Below are positions 43,229 to 51,084 of a stretch of 64,000 bases of DNA, piece after piece (the first letter of the stretch is position 1; each line of letters begins with the position of its first letter). The stretch is from Paenibacillus pabuli (GTDB taxonomy: Bacteria > Bacillota > Bacilli > Paenibacillales > Paenibacillaceae). Made by a program: the position numbers and the translations under genes. Under the pieces are notes generated by a model, which saw only the letters and a list, made by a program, of their open reading frames with translations, was not told the origin of the DNA and ran no database searches. The DNA is taken from the NCBI RefSeq assembly GCF_023101145.1, contig NZ_CP073714.1, positions 7,192,001 through 7,256,000 of the forward strand, written 5' to 3'.

Positions 43229-44410
43229 ATGATTCACACCAATGACATCAGAACTGAAATAAAAGAACACTGGGAAGGTCATATTTTGCCGTTCTGGTCT
43301 GCCCTCAAGGATCATGACAACGGCGGCTTCTATGGCTGGGTCGGCAATGATCTACAAGTGGATCGCCTCGCACCAAAAGGCGGCATCGCTACCGCACGGC
43401 AGCTCTGGTCTTTTGCAGCCGCATATCGCGTAACCGGAGATACGATCTGGCGTGAACACGCCGAGCACGCGTATCGGTTTCTTGCGAACCATGTGCTGGA
43501 TACGGAGCATGGGGGGTTGTACTGGATGGTGGATGCCAAAGGGGAACCGCTGGACACAAGTAAACATGTGTATACGCAATCCTTTGGCGTGTACTCACTG
43601 AGTGAGTATTATCGTGCCACTGGGGATACATCCGCTTTGGAACTGGCGAAAACGCTTTTTGCGCTGATTGAGAATCAAGGCCTGAATGCAGAACTGCCTG
43701 CATACAAGGAGCAATTTGACCGCTTCTGGAATGAACAGCCCAATGAAATGCTGAGCGAAAATGGTGTGATTGCGGATTACACAATGAATACGCATATCCA
43801 CGTACTGGAGGCCTACACCACGCTCTACCGCGTATGGCCCGATCCACAGGTGAAGGCGGCGCTGGAACGTCTGCTCGGCATTTTATATGAACGGGTGTAT
43901 GACAAGGAAACGAAGTTCCTCGGGGTATTTTTCAACAAGGATTGGAAATCCATCATCGATCTGCGCTCGTTCGGACATGACATTGAAGCCAGTTGGCTGA
44001 TTGACGAAGCATTGAAAGTACTGGGTTTGGAGCAGCATCCGGAGTATTCAGCGATGGTTACGGATATTGCCTATAACATTTCCAACGTGGCCGTGCAGGC
44101 CGATGGCTCTCTGATAAATGAGCAAGAGGGTGAACACGTCGATGAGACGCGGATATGGTGGGTTCAGGCCGAAGCGATGGTCGGCTTCTATAACACGTAT
44201 CAGCGTACAGGTGATCCATTATTTCTGGAGAGAGTGGAGCGTTTGTGGACGTATACGAAGGAACATATTATCGATCATCGCGCTGGTGGGGAATGGTACT
44301 GGTCGGTAGACGGGGACGGCACACCGGATCAAAGCGAAATCGCCGGACCGTGGAAATGTCCGTATCACAATAGCAGGTTTTGCATCGAACTAATCGAGAG
44401 GATGGGATAA
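43229..44410 (+). CDS. AGE-family cellobiose/mannobiose 2-epimerase
   Basis: A 393-residue (alpha/alpha)6-barrel protein of the N-acylglucosamine 2-epimerase family. Conserved histidines include H250 in LRSFGHDIEASWL and H380 in KCPYHNSRFC; blocks YTQSFGVYSLSEYYRATGD and HVDETRIWWVQAEAMVG match cellobiose 2-epimerases. It epimerises the reducing-end sugar, here most likely beta-1,4-mannobiose to mannosyl-glucose, since the next gene encodes a mannosylglucose phosphorylase. The frame opens at 43163, but GAAGGAG sits before the ATG at 43229. Two bases separate it from the next gene. Confidence 0.85.
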   Translation: MIHTNDIRTEIKEHWEGHILPFWSALKDHDNGGFYGWVGNDLQVDRLAPKGGIATARQLWSFAAAYRVTGDTIWREHAEHAYRFLANHVLDTEHGGLYWMVDAKGEPLDTSKHVYTQSFGVYSLSEYYRATGDTSALELAKTLFALIENQGLNAELPAYKEQFDRFWNEQPNEMLSENGVIADYTMNTHIHVLEAYTTLYRVWPDPQVKAALERLLGILYERVYDKETKFLGVFFNKDWKSIIDLRSFGHDIEASWLIDEALKVLGLEQHPEYSAMVTDIAYNISNVAVQADGSLINEQEGEHVDETRIWWVQAEAMVGFYNTYQRTGDPLFLERVERLWTYTKEHIIDHRAGGEWYWSVDGDGTPDQSEIAGPWKCPYHNSRFCIELIERMG

Positions 44411-44412
44411 CC

Positions 44413-45597
44413 ATGATACACCCTAAATACAATGCATTGCTGGAGCAGCAGGAGCAACTTCTTACGCGCCAAAATGAAATCGATTCTTCTTTCTACAACG
44501 GCGTATATGATCGGTACCGTTATCCGGTGATCACACGCCATCATGTGCCGCTGCACTGGAGATTTGATCTGGATGAAACGACAAACCCCCACTTCATGGA
44601 GCGTCTGGGCATTAATGCTACGCTGAATCCGGGGGCCATCTATTTTAATGGCAAATACGTGATGGTCATCCGAACCGAAGGAGTGGACCGCAAATCCATC
44701 TTCGCCCTGGCTGAGAGTGATAACGGCATTGACGGATTCCGATTCACGGGCAAACCACTAGTGTGGGAAGATATCGATGCGGATGAGACCAACCAATATG
44801 ATATGCGGTTGGTGCACCATGAAGATGGCTGGATCTACGGTATCTACTGTTCTGAGCGCAAAGATCCGGAAGCCCCAGCATTTGATACATCTAGCGCGGT
44901 AGCCCAGGCCGGGCTTGTCCGCACACGTGATCTGGTCAGCTGGGAGCGCCTGCCCAACATCACGACCCACTCACCGCAGCAACGTAATGTGGTACTGCAC
45001 CCGGAATTCGTGGATGGAAAATATGCTTTCTACACCCGTCCACAGGATGGATTCATCTCCACAGGCAGCGGCGGCGGAATCGCCTTCGGTCTGTGCGAAG
45101 ACATTCTGAATCCGGTCATTGAGGAAGAGACCATCATCGACGAACGCAAATATCATACGGTATACGAAGTGAAAAACGGCCAAGGCCCTGCTCCGCTCAA
45201 AACGGATCGCGGCTGGATTCACATTGCCCACGGGGTGCGCAATACGGCGGCTGGCCTGCGTTATGTCCTGTATACGTTTGCCACCGATCTGAATGATCCG
45301 GCACGCATCATTGCCAAACCAGGCGGACACTTCATTGCTCCTTATGACGACGAGCGTGTAGGCGATGTGTCCAATGTTATTTTCTGCAACGGTGCAGTGG
45401 TCAACGAACAGGGTGAGGTTTTCATCTATTACGCATCCAGTGATACCCGCTGTCATGTCGCCACAACGACGCTGGATAAACTCGTCGATTACACGTTTAA
45501 TACTCCGGCTGATCCGTATCGTTCCCTGGATTGCGCCAGCCAGCGCGGTGACCTGATTGAACAGAATGAGAAGCTTCTTCAAAAGCAATTAACTTAA
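44413..45597 (+). CDS. GH130 4-O-beta-D-mannosyl-D-glucose phosphorylase
   Basis: A 394-residue family 130 enzyme of subfamily 1 type. Catalytic Asp D130 is in DETNQYDMRLVHHEDG; other matching blocks are LNPGAIYFNGKYVMVIRTEG, NVVLHPEFVDGKYAFYTRPQ and GQGPAPLKTDRGW. It uses phosphate to split mannosyl-glucose into mannose-1-phosphate and glucose. This is the second step after the upstream epimerase, whose stop is two bases before this ATG. Length and motifs match characterised mannosylglucose phosphorylases. Confidence 0.88.
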   Translation: MIHPKYNALLEQQEQLLTRQNEIDSSFYNGVYDRYRYPVITRHHVPLHWRFDLDETTNPHFMERLGINATLNPGAIYFNGKYVMVIRTEGVDRKSIFALAESDNGIDGFRFTGKPLVWEDIDADETNQYDMRLVHHEDGWIYGIYCSERKDPEAPAFDTSSAVAQAGLVRTRDLVSWERLPNITTHSPQQRNVVLHPEFVDGKYAFYTRPQDGFISTGSGGGIAFGLCEDILNPVIEEETIIDERKYHTVYEVKNGQGPAPLKTDRGWIHIAHGVRNTAAGLRYVLYTFATDLNDPARIIAKPGGHFIAPYDDERVGDVSNVIFCNGAVVNEQGEVFIYYASSDTRCHVATTTLDKLVDYTFNTPADPYRSLDCASQRGDLIEQNEKLLQKQLT

Positions 45598-45648
45598 ATC
45601 CGACGAACAGCCTTCAACGGAAAATGCAACATGCTGAAAAAATAGCGC

Positions 45649-45735
45649 AGCGCTAACCAGAATTTCTTTATTCCATGTGGGTAACGATGTATACTAATAT
45701 GGATTGTTGTTATGATTTGAAGGAAGCGCTAACCA
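45649..45735 (+). promoter_or_regulatory. Two direct AGCGCTAACCA boxes upstream of the LacI gene
   Basis: AGCGCTAACCA occurs at 45649-45659 and again at 45725-45735, 76 bases apart. Each contains a GCGCT core and a GGTTAGCGCT half resembling the GGTAAGCGTTACC operator at 43070-43082. They are candidate autoregulatory or CcpA sites. Confidence 0.45.
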
Positions 45736-45783
45736 TAATGACAGCACATTGTACGTAAACCGTCTTGAAGGAGGCGACCAAAG

Positions 45784-46815
45784 CTGAAGAACAATATCAC
45801 CATGCGGGATATCGCCGACAAGCTCGGAGTTAGCAGTGTGACGGTCTCGAAAGCATTAAATGACAAAGATGGCGTCAGTGGTGAATTAAAGGAAAAAATT
45901 AAAGTTCTTGCCGTTCAGATGGGCTATCGGTATAACGCCGCGGCTCGTTCGATGAAGGAAGGCTTGACTCATAATATTGGTGTTATTATCCCGGAGCGTT
46001 TCACCGGACCTACACAATCATTCTATGTACGTGTATTCCAGCGCATCACCAAACATCTGGAGGATCAGGGATACTACGGCATTCTGCATATTCTGAATGT
46101 TGAGGATGAAGAGGAACTAATCCTGCCGAAACTCTATAGTGACAACAAGGTGGATGGTTTCATCGTGCTTGGACAAGTCAGCAAGGAATATATCGAACTG
46201 GTCCAGTCGATGGACGTGCCCAAGATGTTTCTCGATTTCTACGATGAGCATTCGGATATCGACTCTGTCGTTACTGATAACTTTTACGCTGCTTATGAGC
46301 TGACCAACGTTCTGGTTCAAAAGGGACACCGTCGTATCGCTTATGTTGGGAATCTTTATTCTACAAGCAGCATTCAGGACCGGTTCCTCGGTTATTACAA
46401 ATCATTGCTGGAGCATCGGTTGCCGATGGATCAGAATCTCGTGCTTAATGACCGTGATGAGCGCGGTACGTTTATTGAAATTGATCTGCCAGAGCAGCTG
46501 CCTACAGCTTTTGTATGCAACTGTGATCAGGTGGCCCATCTGCTTGTTCAGAAACTGACTTCCCTGGGTATTCAGGTGCCTGCACAATGCTCCGTGGTTG
46601 GGTTCGATAATGATATCTATGCCACGCTTTCCGATCCCAAATTAACGACGGTTGAGGTGGATGTGGAACAGATGGCCCGCACTGCGGTTCATTCGATGCT
46701 CAAAAAGATTGATAACCCGAGTCGCAGCTTCGGCCGCGTACACGTGAAGGGCAATATCATTTATCGTGATTCGGTGAGTGCTGCACCTGCCCTTTCGGAT
46801 GATGTGTCTAACTAA
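45784..46815 (+). CDS. LacI-family repressor of the mannan locus
   Basis: A 343-residue LacI protein: helix-turn-helix with MRDIADKLGVSSVTVSKALN, hinge, then a periplasmic-binding-like effector domain. The ATG at 45802 has no RBS and would remove the usual residues before the helix. A CTG at 45784 lies nine bases after GGAGG and gives KNNITMRDIA, the standard family N terminus, so CTG is the likely start. The palindromes at 43034-43188 are its probable operators; the inducer may be a mannobiose-type sugar. Confidence 0.88.
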   Translation: MKNNITMRDIADKLGVSSVTVSKALNDKDGVSGELKEKIKVLAVQMGYRYNAAARSMKEGLTHNIGVIIPERFTGPTQSFYVRVFQRITKHLEDQGYYGILHILNVEDEEELILPKLYSDNKVDGFIVLGQVSKEYIELVQSMDVPKMFLDFYDEHSDIDSVVTDNFYAAYELTNVLVQKGHRRIAYVGNLYSTSSIQDRFLGYYKSLLEHRLPMDQNLVLNDRDERGTFIEIDLPEQLPTAFVCNCDQVAHLLVQKLTSLGIQVPAQCSVVGFDNDIYATLSDPKLTTVEVDVEQMARTAVHSMLKKIDNPSRSFGRVHVKGNIIYRDSVSAAPALSDDVSN

Positions 46816-46843
46816 AACGGAACTAAGACTCCCCGTTCCACAA

Positions 46844-46884
46844 AAAGAGTGCTCCCGGCCATTACGGCTGCAGGAGCACTCTTT
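46844..46884 (+). terminator. Intrinsic terminator of the LacI gene
   Basis: Perfect 12-pair hairpin AAAGAGTGCTCC/GGAGCACTCTTT (46844-46855 and 46873-46884). It is symmetric and could also stop the converging pectate lyase transcript. Confidence 0.8.
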
Positions 46885-46973
46885 GCGTATGAAAAAAAGA
46901 GGTGGTGGTCAGGAACCACTGTAGATCACGGACACTCTCCACTCGATTCAAAATACCTGACTTCTGTTACAGC

Positions 46974-48401
46974 CTAATAGCTTGTCTTCAGCCAGTTGTC
47001 TTTGGACCAGGTTAATTTGCCTGCACCTGCTCCGCTTGAACCGGTAAGGCGTGCATTCAACGTCGCTGGATCATCTGTCGTATAGCTGTAAGGAAGTGAC
47101 GAGAATCCGTTCCAGGAGAAAGCTTTCACTGCGGCCGGAACCGGGCTGAGCGGGCTGCCAGACGTATCACTGTTTCCACGGAATGAGCTTCCATCCAGGG
47201 AATACATCGTGTCCGTCACCTTAATTTTACCGGTATACGTTGCATCGGTCGGATCCGTCTGGTTATTGCGGACAGGGAACAGTACGTCTTTGATCACCGA
47301 TTTTTCGACCAGCACTGCACCATCTTCCGTGGAGATAGCTCCGTTGCCGATGATATCAAAATGATACCCTTTGGATGAGATTGCCGTTGCCATTGCAGAA
47401 GTGATTCTGGATTTGGCCGCACGTGCCCCTGTTGCATCCATCACAATATTATAGGCGTGCGCATTGCCTCCGCGCAGACGCGGCATCCGATCCTGAATAT
47501 CCTTGTACAGGTTGTGATGCAAAGTCATGGACAGATTGGCGTTGGCTGATTCGAAGCTGGTCGAACCAACCAGATGACCTTTTTTCTGAGGAGACGAAAT
47601 GGCAATGATATCGGCTTTGCTGAGACCAACCGCACTGCTGCGCAGGTAGTTGTACATTGGGTAGGAAGCTTTATTTGCTTCCAACTCATTAACCTGCTGG
47701 GTAACCCAGCTGTTCGAGCTGCCGTCATCCCCTTTGAAGAGGGACCAGGAGATGGTCACGCCGCTGGTTCCTTTTTTCGAGTCGACGAGTCCGTCATAAG
47801 CTTTATTGAATGTGCAGTGATCAATCCATACGTTGCTGTTCTCTTCAAGGGTGATGTAATCCCAGTCGTTTTTGTCGTAATCGCCTTTGGTTGACTCATC
47901 CCATTCCCACAGCTCATCAAATTCAAGGTTGCGGATAATGACGTTGGAGCTGCGTTTGACGCTGATGGCTCCATGCTTGATCTTGGCCCCATTGGCTGAG
48001 AAAATGGTCAGGCCATTGAAGCTGTCGATCGTCAGCTTGCTGACACCCGTTTGTTTCAGCACGGGATGAGTCAGTGCATCATTATGCTTGGCAAAAGGCG
48101 ATGTCTGGGCAGCGCTCGGGATTTCATTCCATCCCAGATTCAGGTCGTTCATAATCTCGACGACTTTGACACCGGAGTTCTTTTTCAGTGCCGCAGCGAG
48201 ATCCGTTGCATTGTATACCTTCTTATACTTGGACGTATCCGATTCGCTGATGGTGCCTCCACCCGTATTCCCTTGGGAGAAACCTGTAAGATTGTAATCT
48301 GCATTGCCTGCTGCCTGTACACTTGTCGGACCAGACAGGAGGGTCAAACCCAACGTCAGAGCCAGCGCTGCACTGCACCATGTTCGAATTTTGCTTTTCA
48401 T
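46974..48401 (-). CDS. Secreted pectate lyase, polysaccharide lyase family 1
   Basis: A 475-residue beta-helix enzyme that cleaves polygalacturonate by beta-elimination using calcium. Signal peptide about 1-30 (ending SVQAA). Family motifs: NVWIDHCTFNKAYDGLVDSK, and the catalytic Arg region DRMPRLRGGNAHAYN. ATG at 48401 with GGGAGG upstream. Monocistronic; no transporter is linked. A perfect cre site at 48488-48501 indicates carbon catabolite control. The neighbouring importers at 8-17 kb could carry pectin fragments, but nothing shows this. Confidence 0.92.
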   Translation of the reverse strand: MKSKIRTWCSAALALTLGLTLLSGPTSVQAAGNADYNLTGFSQGNTGGGTISESDTSKYKKVYNATDLAAALKKNSGVKVVEIMNDLNLGWNEIPSAAQTSPFAKHNDALTHPVLKQTGVSKLTIDSFNGLTIFSANGAKIKHGAISVKRSSNVIIRNLEFDELWEWDESTKGDYDKNDWDYITLEENSNVWIDHCTFNKAYDGLVDSKKGTSGVTISWSLFKGDDGSSNSWVTQQVNELEANKASYPMYNYLRSSAVGLSKADIIAISSPQKKGHLVGSTSFESANANLSMTLHHNLYKDIQDRMPRLRGGNAHAYNIVMDATGARAAKSRITSAMATAISSKGYHFDIIGNGAISTEDGAVLVEKSVIKDVLFPVRNNQTDPTDATYTGKIKVTDTMYSLDGSSFRGNSDTSGSPLSPVPAAVKAFSWNGFSSLPYSYTTDDPATLNARLTGSSGAGAGKLTWSKDNWLKTSY

Positions 48402-48487
48402 AAAACCATTCCTCCCTAATTATAGTGATTACGTCCGTCCATCTCTGCCATCGCATGTCACGAAGGACATGTCCTCAATGTAAATGT

Positions 48488-48501
48488 TGGAAGCGATTAC
48501 A
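48488..48501. promoter_or_regulatory. cre site upstream of the pectate lyase gene
   Basis: TGGAAGCGATTACA fits TGNAANCGNNNNCA at every fixed position, and its complement TGTAATCGCTTCCA also does. It lies 87 bases upstream of the start. The remaining stretch to 48696 holds no other clear element. Confidence 0.7.
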
Positions 48502-48696
48502 ACAATAATCCTTATCTCAGATTCTATGTATATGTGATCTTATCTTCAGGGATTGTACCGTATGCAACCTAGCATCGTTCGCACTTAACTTATGTATAGG
48601 GCCCTTCTACCATAGTTGAACGATTACTTAAGATTTTTTGAGAATATTATCTATTATTCATGTCTAAACTATGAATATCCTGGAGGTGTTCATTCA

Positions 48697-48801
48697 ATGT
48701 ATGTCACTTGCCCTTCCTGTAGTAAAAAAGTCAAAATTAAAAAAAATGGCCACGGCAGATGTACTTGTGGTGCCCACATAAAGGTTATAAATGATAAATA
48801 A
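48697..48801 (+). CDS. Tiny zinc-ribbon protein (34 residues)
   Basis: Starts at the ATG at 48697 with GGAGGTG eight bases upstream; the open frame back to 48616 lacks an RBS. The product has two cysteine pairs, CPSC (residues 5-8) and CTCG-type (C26, C28), in a Lys-rich chain, as in rubredoxin-like zinc ribbons. Local DNA is AT-rich like the Fic gene that follows 113 bases later. Function unknown; co-transfer with the Fic gene is possible. Confidence 0.65.
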   Translation: MYVTCPSCSKKVKIKKNGHGRCTCGAHIKVINDK

Positions 48802-48914
48802 CCACTCCATCACTTCATTCTATTTATAAAAATAAGCTCATTTTTATAAATAGATATGTACATTTCGCTTTTTATATGTAAGAATCTCTTTAATTATAGA
48901 TAAGAGGTGATGGA

Positions 48915-50135
48915 ATGAGGTATATTCATAAAATTTATCATGAAAAAAGTGCTAGTGAATTTAACACTACATATCAACAGAGGTTCAATTATGAGTCAAC
49001 AGTTCATATGGGACTTAAAATAAAACCAATGAGCCAGCCAAATGAATATGAGCTTTACTATGTTCCCACTAACCGCTTGTTAACCCTCGTCAACAATATC
49101 CATCTCATATCTCGAGAGTTTCAGAAAACGTTTGAACAGCTCCCTACGGTAGCCCAACAGCAATTTATTAATGAGTGCTTGGTAGAAGAATTATACAATA
49201 CTAATGATTTGGAAGGAGTAAGGAGTTCACGCGAAGAGATCGCAAGAAGCACGAAAGAAATTCAATTAAAAAGAAAATCTAAAAACAGGTTTGACAGCAT
49301 GATTAAATCTTATTTGGCTCTATTAAACAATGAAATGAAATACCCCAGTTCACCCCAGGATATAAGACAAATCTATGATGAGATTACAAATGGCGAGATT
49401 GACTCGAACGAGTTACCCGATGGCGAAATTTTCAGAGAAGAAGCAACCTATATTTATAAAAAATCGGGGAGCGGAAAGATTATTCATCAGGGAATGACAC
49501 CAGAAAAAGAAGTTTATCGTGCAATAGAACAGTTATTAAACTTTATGAACACCCATGACGAGATTCCGCTGATGATCAGAGTGGCCGTTGGCCATTATTT
49601 CTTTGGTTATATCCACCCATTCTATGACGGTAATGGCAGAAGTTCTCGCTTCATTAGCAGCTTATATTTGATTGAGGTACTTGGTGAGATCGGTACACTG
49701 TCTCTATCTAGAGGGTGCAATACGTATAGGAACAAGTACCTGGAGACTTTCGAGATCACAAATAGTATTAAGAGTCGGGGCGAAATGAATTGTTTTATTG
49801 AATCTTTCCTTGAAATTATTCTTGAAACCCTTAGCAAAATGAGTGGTGAGTTAAAAGAAAAAATTGAATTACTTAAAATTACTGAGAACAAACTGTCTAA
49901 AGATTACAGACTCAAAGATAAAGATGCCACATATCGCCATATTATGTTTATCTTAGCCCAAAACCATTTCTTTGTTACAGAAAACGGACTGACCATCAAA
50001 GAATTGGCTGAAATTTTAAATAAATCCGAAATGACGATTCGCAAAACAATCAAAGAATTGCTACAAGTATCTCTTATTGATAAAAACGGTGAGAAACCCG
50101 CGTATTATTCAATTAGTCGAAAATACTTTGAATGA
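48915..50135 (+). CDS. Fic-domain AMP-transferase with self-inhibitory helix and winged helix
   Basis: A 406-residue class II-type Fic protein. The N-terminal inhibitory motif is TNDLEG (residues 96-101, consensus [S/T]xxxE[G/N]); the catalytic motif HPFYDGNGRSSR is complete at 234-245 (H234). A C-terminal winged helix (LTIKELAEILNKSEMTIRKT) suggests DNA binding. Fic proteins transfer AMP or related groups to target proteins. AGAGGTG lies before the ATG at 48915. The gene is visibly more AT-rich than its neighbours, which suggests horizontal acquisition. No antitoxin-like partner gene follows. Confidence 0.9.
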   Translation: MRYIHKIYHEKSASEFNTTYQQRFNYESTVHMGLKIKPMSQPNEYELYYVPTNRLLTLVNNIHLISREFQKTFEQLPTVAQQQFINECLVEELYNTNDLEGVRSSREEIARSTKEIQLKRKSKNRFDSMIKSYLALLNNEMKYPSSPQDIRQIYDEITNGEIDSNELPDGEIFREEATYIYKKSGSGKIIHQGMTPEKEVYRAIEQLLNFMNTHDEIPLMIRVAVGHYFFGYIHPFYDGNGRSSRFISSLYLIEVLGEIGTLSLSRGCNTYRNKYLETFEITNSIKSRGEMNCFIESFLEIILETLSKMSGELKEKIELLKITENKLSKDYRLKDKDATYRHIMFILAQNHFFVTENGLTIKELAEILNKSEMTIRKTIKELLQVSLIDKNGEKPAYYSISRKYFE

Positions 50136-50173
50136 TATTTATCTGAGAATTTAACAAATGTTTTATTTACAAA

Positions 50174-50208
50174 TAAAAAGCAGGCCTGCACCAGTGCTGC
50201 AGACCTGC
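50174..50208 (-). terminator. Intrinsic terminator of the UPF0316 gene
   Basis: GCAGG-c-CTGCA pairs with TGCAG-a-CCTGC (50180-50208), followed on the minus strand by TTTTTATTTG, seven bases past the UPF0316 stop. Confidence 0.75.
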
Positions 50209-50214
50209 CATAAC

Positions 50215-50730
50215 TTATCTTTTGATGGAACGTGTCCAGAACCCGCCATGGAACTGTTTGGGCTCAACGGTGATGACAAATGCTTTGGGATCAAGCTCCA
50301 GAATCGTCTGATAGAGCAGTTTCTGGTTTTTGCGTTTCGCCAAAATTTCCATAACCAGCCGATCTCCGTCACGTCCACTGCCAACCCAGGCGGTGACACC
50401 GTATCCTTTATCCCGTAAGGCATTCGCTACATCCCCGCCCATCTGATTACATATAACTTTAACGGTAACGTAACCGAGTGCAATTTTCTCCTCAATCCAG
50501 GCACCGAGTAAGACACCCAGCCCATAACCAACGGCGTACACAATCAGCGCAGAAGGTTGGGTCAAATAATTGAGTACCAGGTTCAGGCCGAGTACGTAGA
50601 TCACAATTTCGCCCATACTGATGAGCGCAGCAATATATTTCTGTCCTTTGAGCGTCAGAATCATCCGAAGTGTATACGCGGATACGTACACAATTTGAAT
50701 CAATAAGATAAATACCAATATTTTAAACAA
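50215..50730 (-). CDS. UPF0316 (DUF5698/DUF2179) membrane protein, YebE-like
   Basis: A 171-residue protein: three predicted helices in the first 85 residues (LVFILLIQIVYVSAYTLRMI; MGEIVIYVLGLNLVLNYL; AVGYGLGVLLGAWIEEKIA), then a soluble DUF2179 domain ending PKAFVITVEPKQFHGGFW. A frame opens at 50760, but the TTG at 50730 follows GAGGGA by suitable spacing and matches family starts. Function is unknown; DUF2179 domains may bind nucleotides. Confidence 0.78.
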   Translation of the reverse strand: MFKILVFILLIQIVYVSAYTLRMILTLKGQKYIAALISMGEIVIYVLGLNLVLNYLTQPSALIVYAVGYGLGVLLGAWIEEKIALGYVTVKVICNQMGGDVANALRDKGYGVTAWVGSGRDGDRLVMEILAKRKNQKLLYQTILELDPKAFVITVEPKQFHGGFWTRSIKR

Positions 50731-51084
50731 TCGCAATCCCTCTTTCCTGACTTTCACCACGGAATAGGCTGTTAGTTCGCGCCTTCTTTCCGCTTTCTCT
50801 GCATGTCATTTACGCTTCTGTACGTTTTACTCTATCTCCATCATTGGACGTTATGCGGTCATTTTAAACGGTTGGAACGTAAATTGGACTGCATTTTCTA
50901 TGATTTGCCCACTGGCAAGCCGGAACTGCCATTATAGAGCCCTTTCTGCGCATGATCAACCCGACGTGAGACCCAGGGGCGAAAATTGGCGTGGTTGAAT
51001 ATGCTGAACCAACAGCGATTGGATTGAGGCGTACAGGCAAATAGGTTTGGGAAGCGACGGCTACACCAAAAGGGGGGAACTGTC
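50731..51084. other. Intergenic region between UPF0316 and dehydrogenase genes
   Basis: A 354-base gap between divergent genes. It must hold both promoters, but no convincing -35/-10 pair was found. A sigma-54-like TGGCA...TGC at 50909-50926 has the wrong spacing (12 instead of 10 bases between GG and GC). No repeat or small ORF with an RBS was seen. Confidence 0.5.

Noticed and set aside
50909..50926. Sigma-54-like promoter TGGCA...TGC before the leucine-dehydrogenase homologue
   Set aside because: The GG to GC spacing is 12 bases rather than 10, and no enhancer-binding protein gene is nearby.
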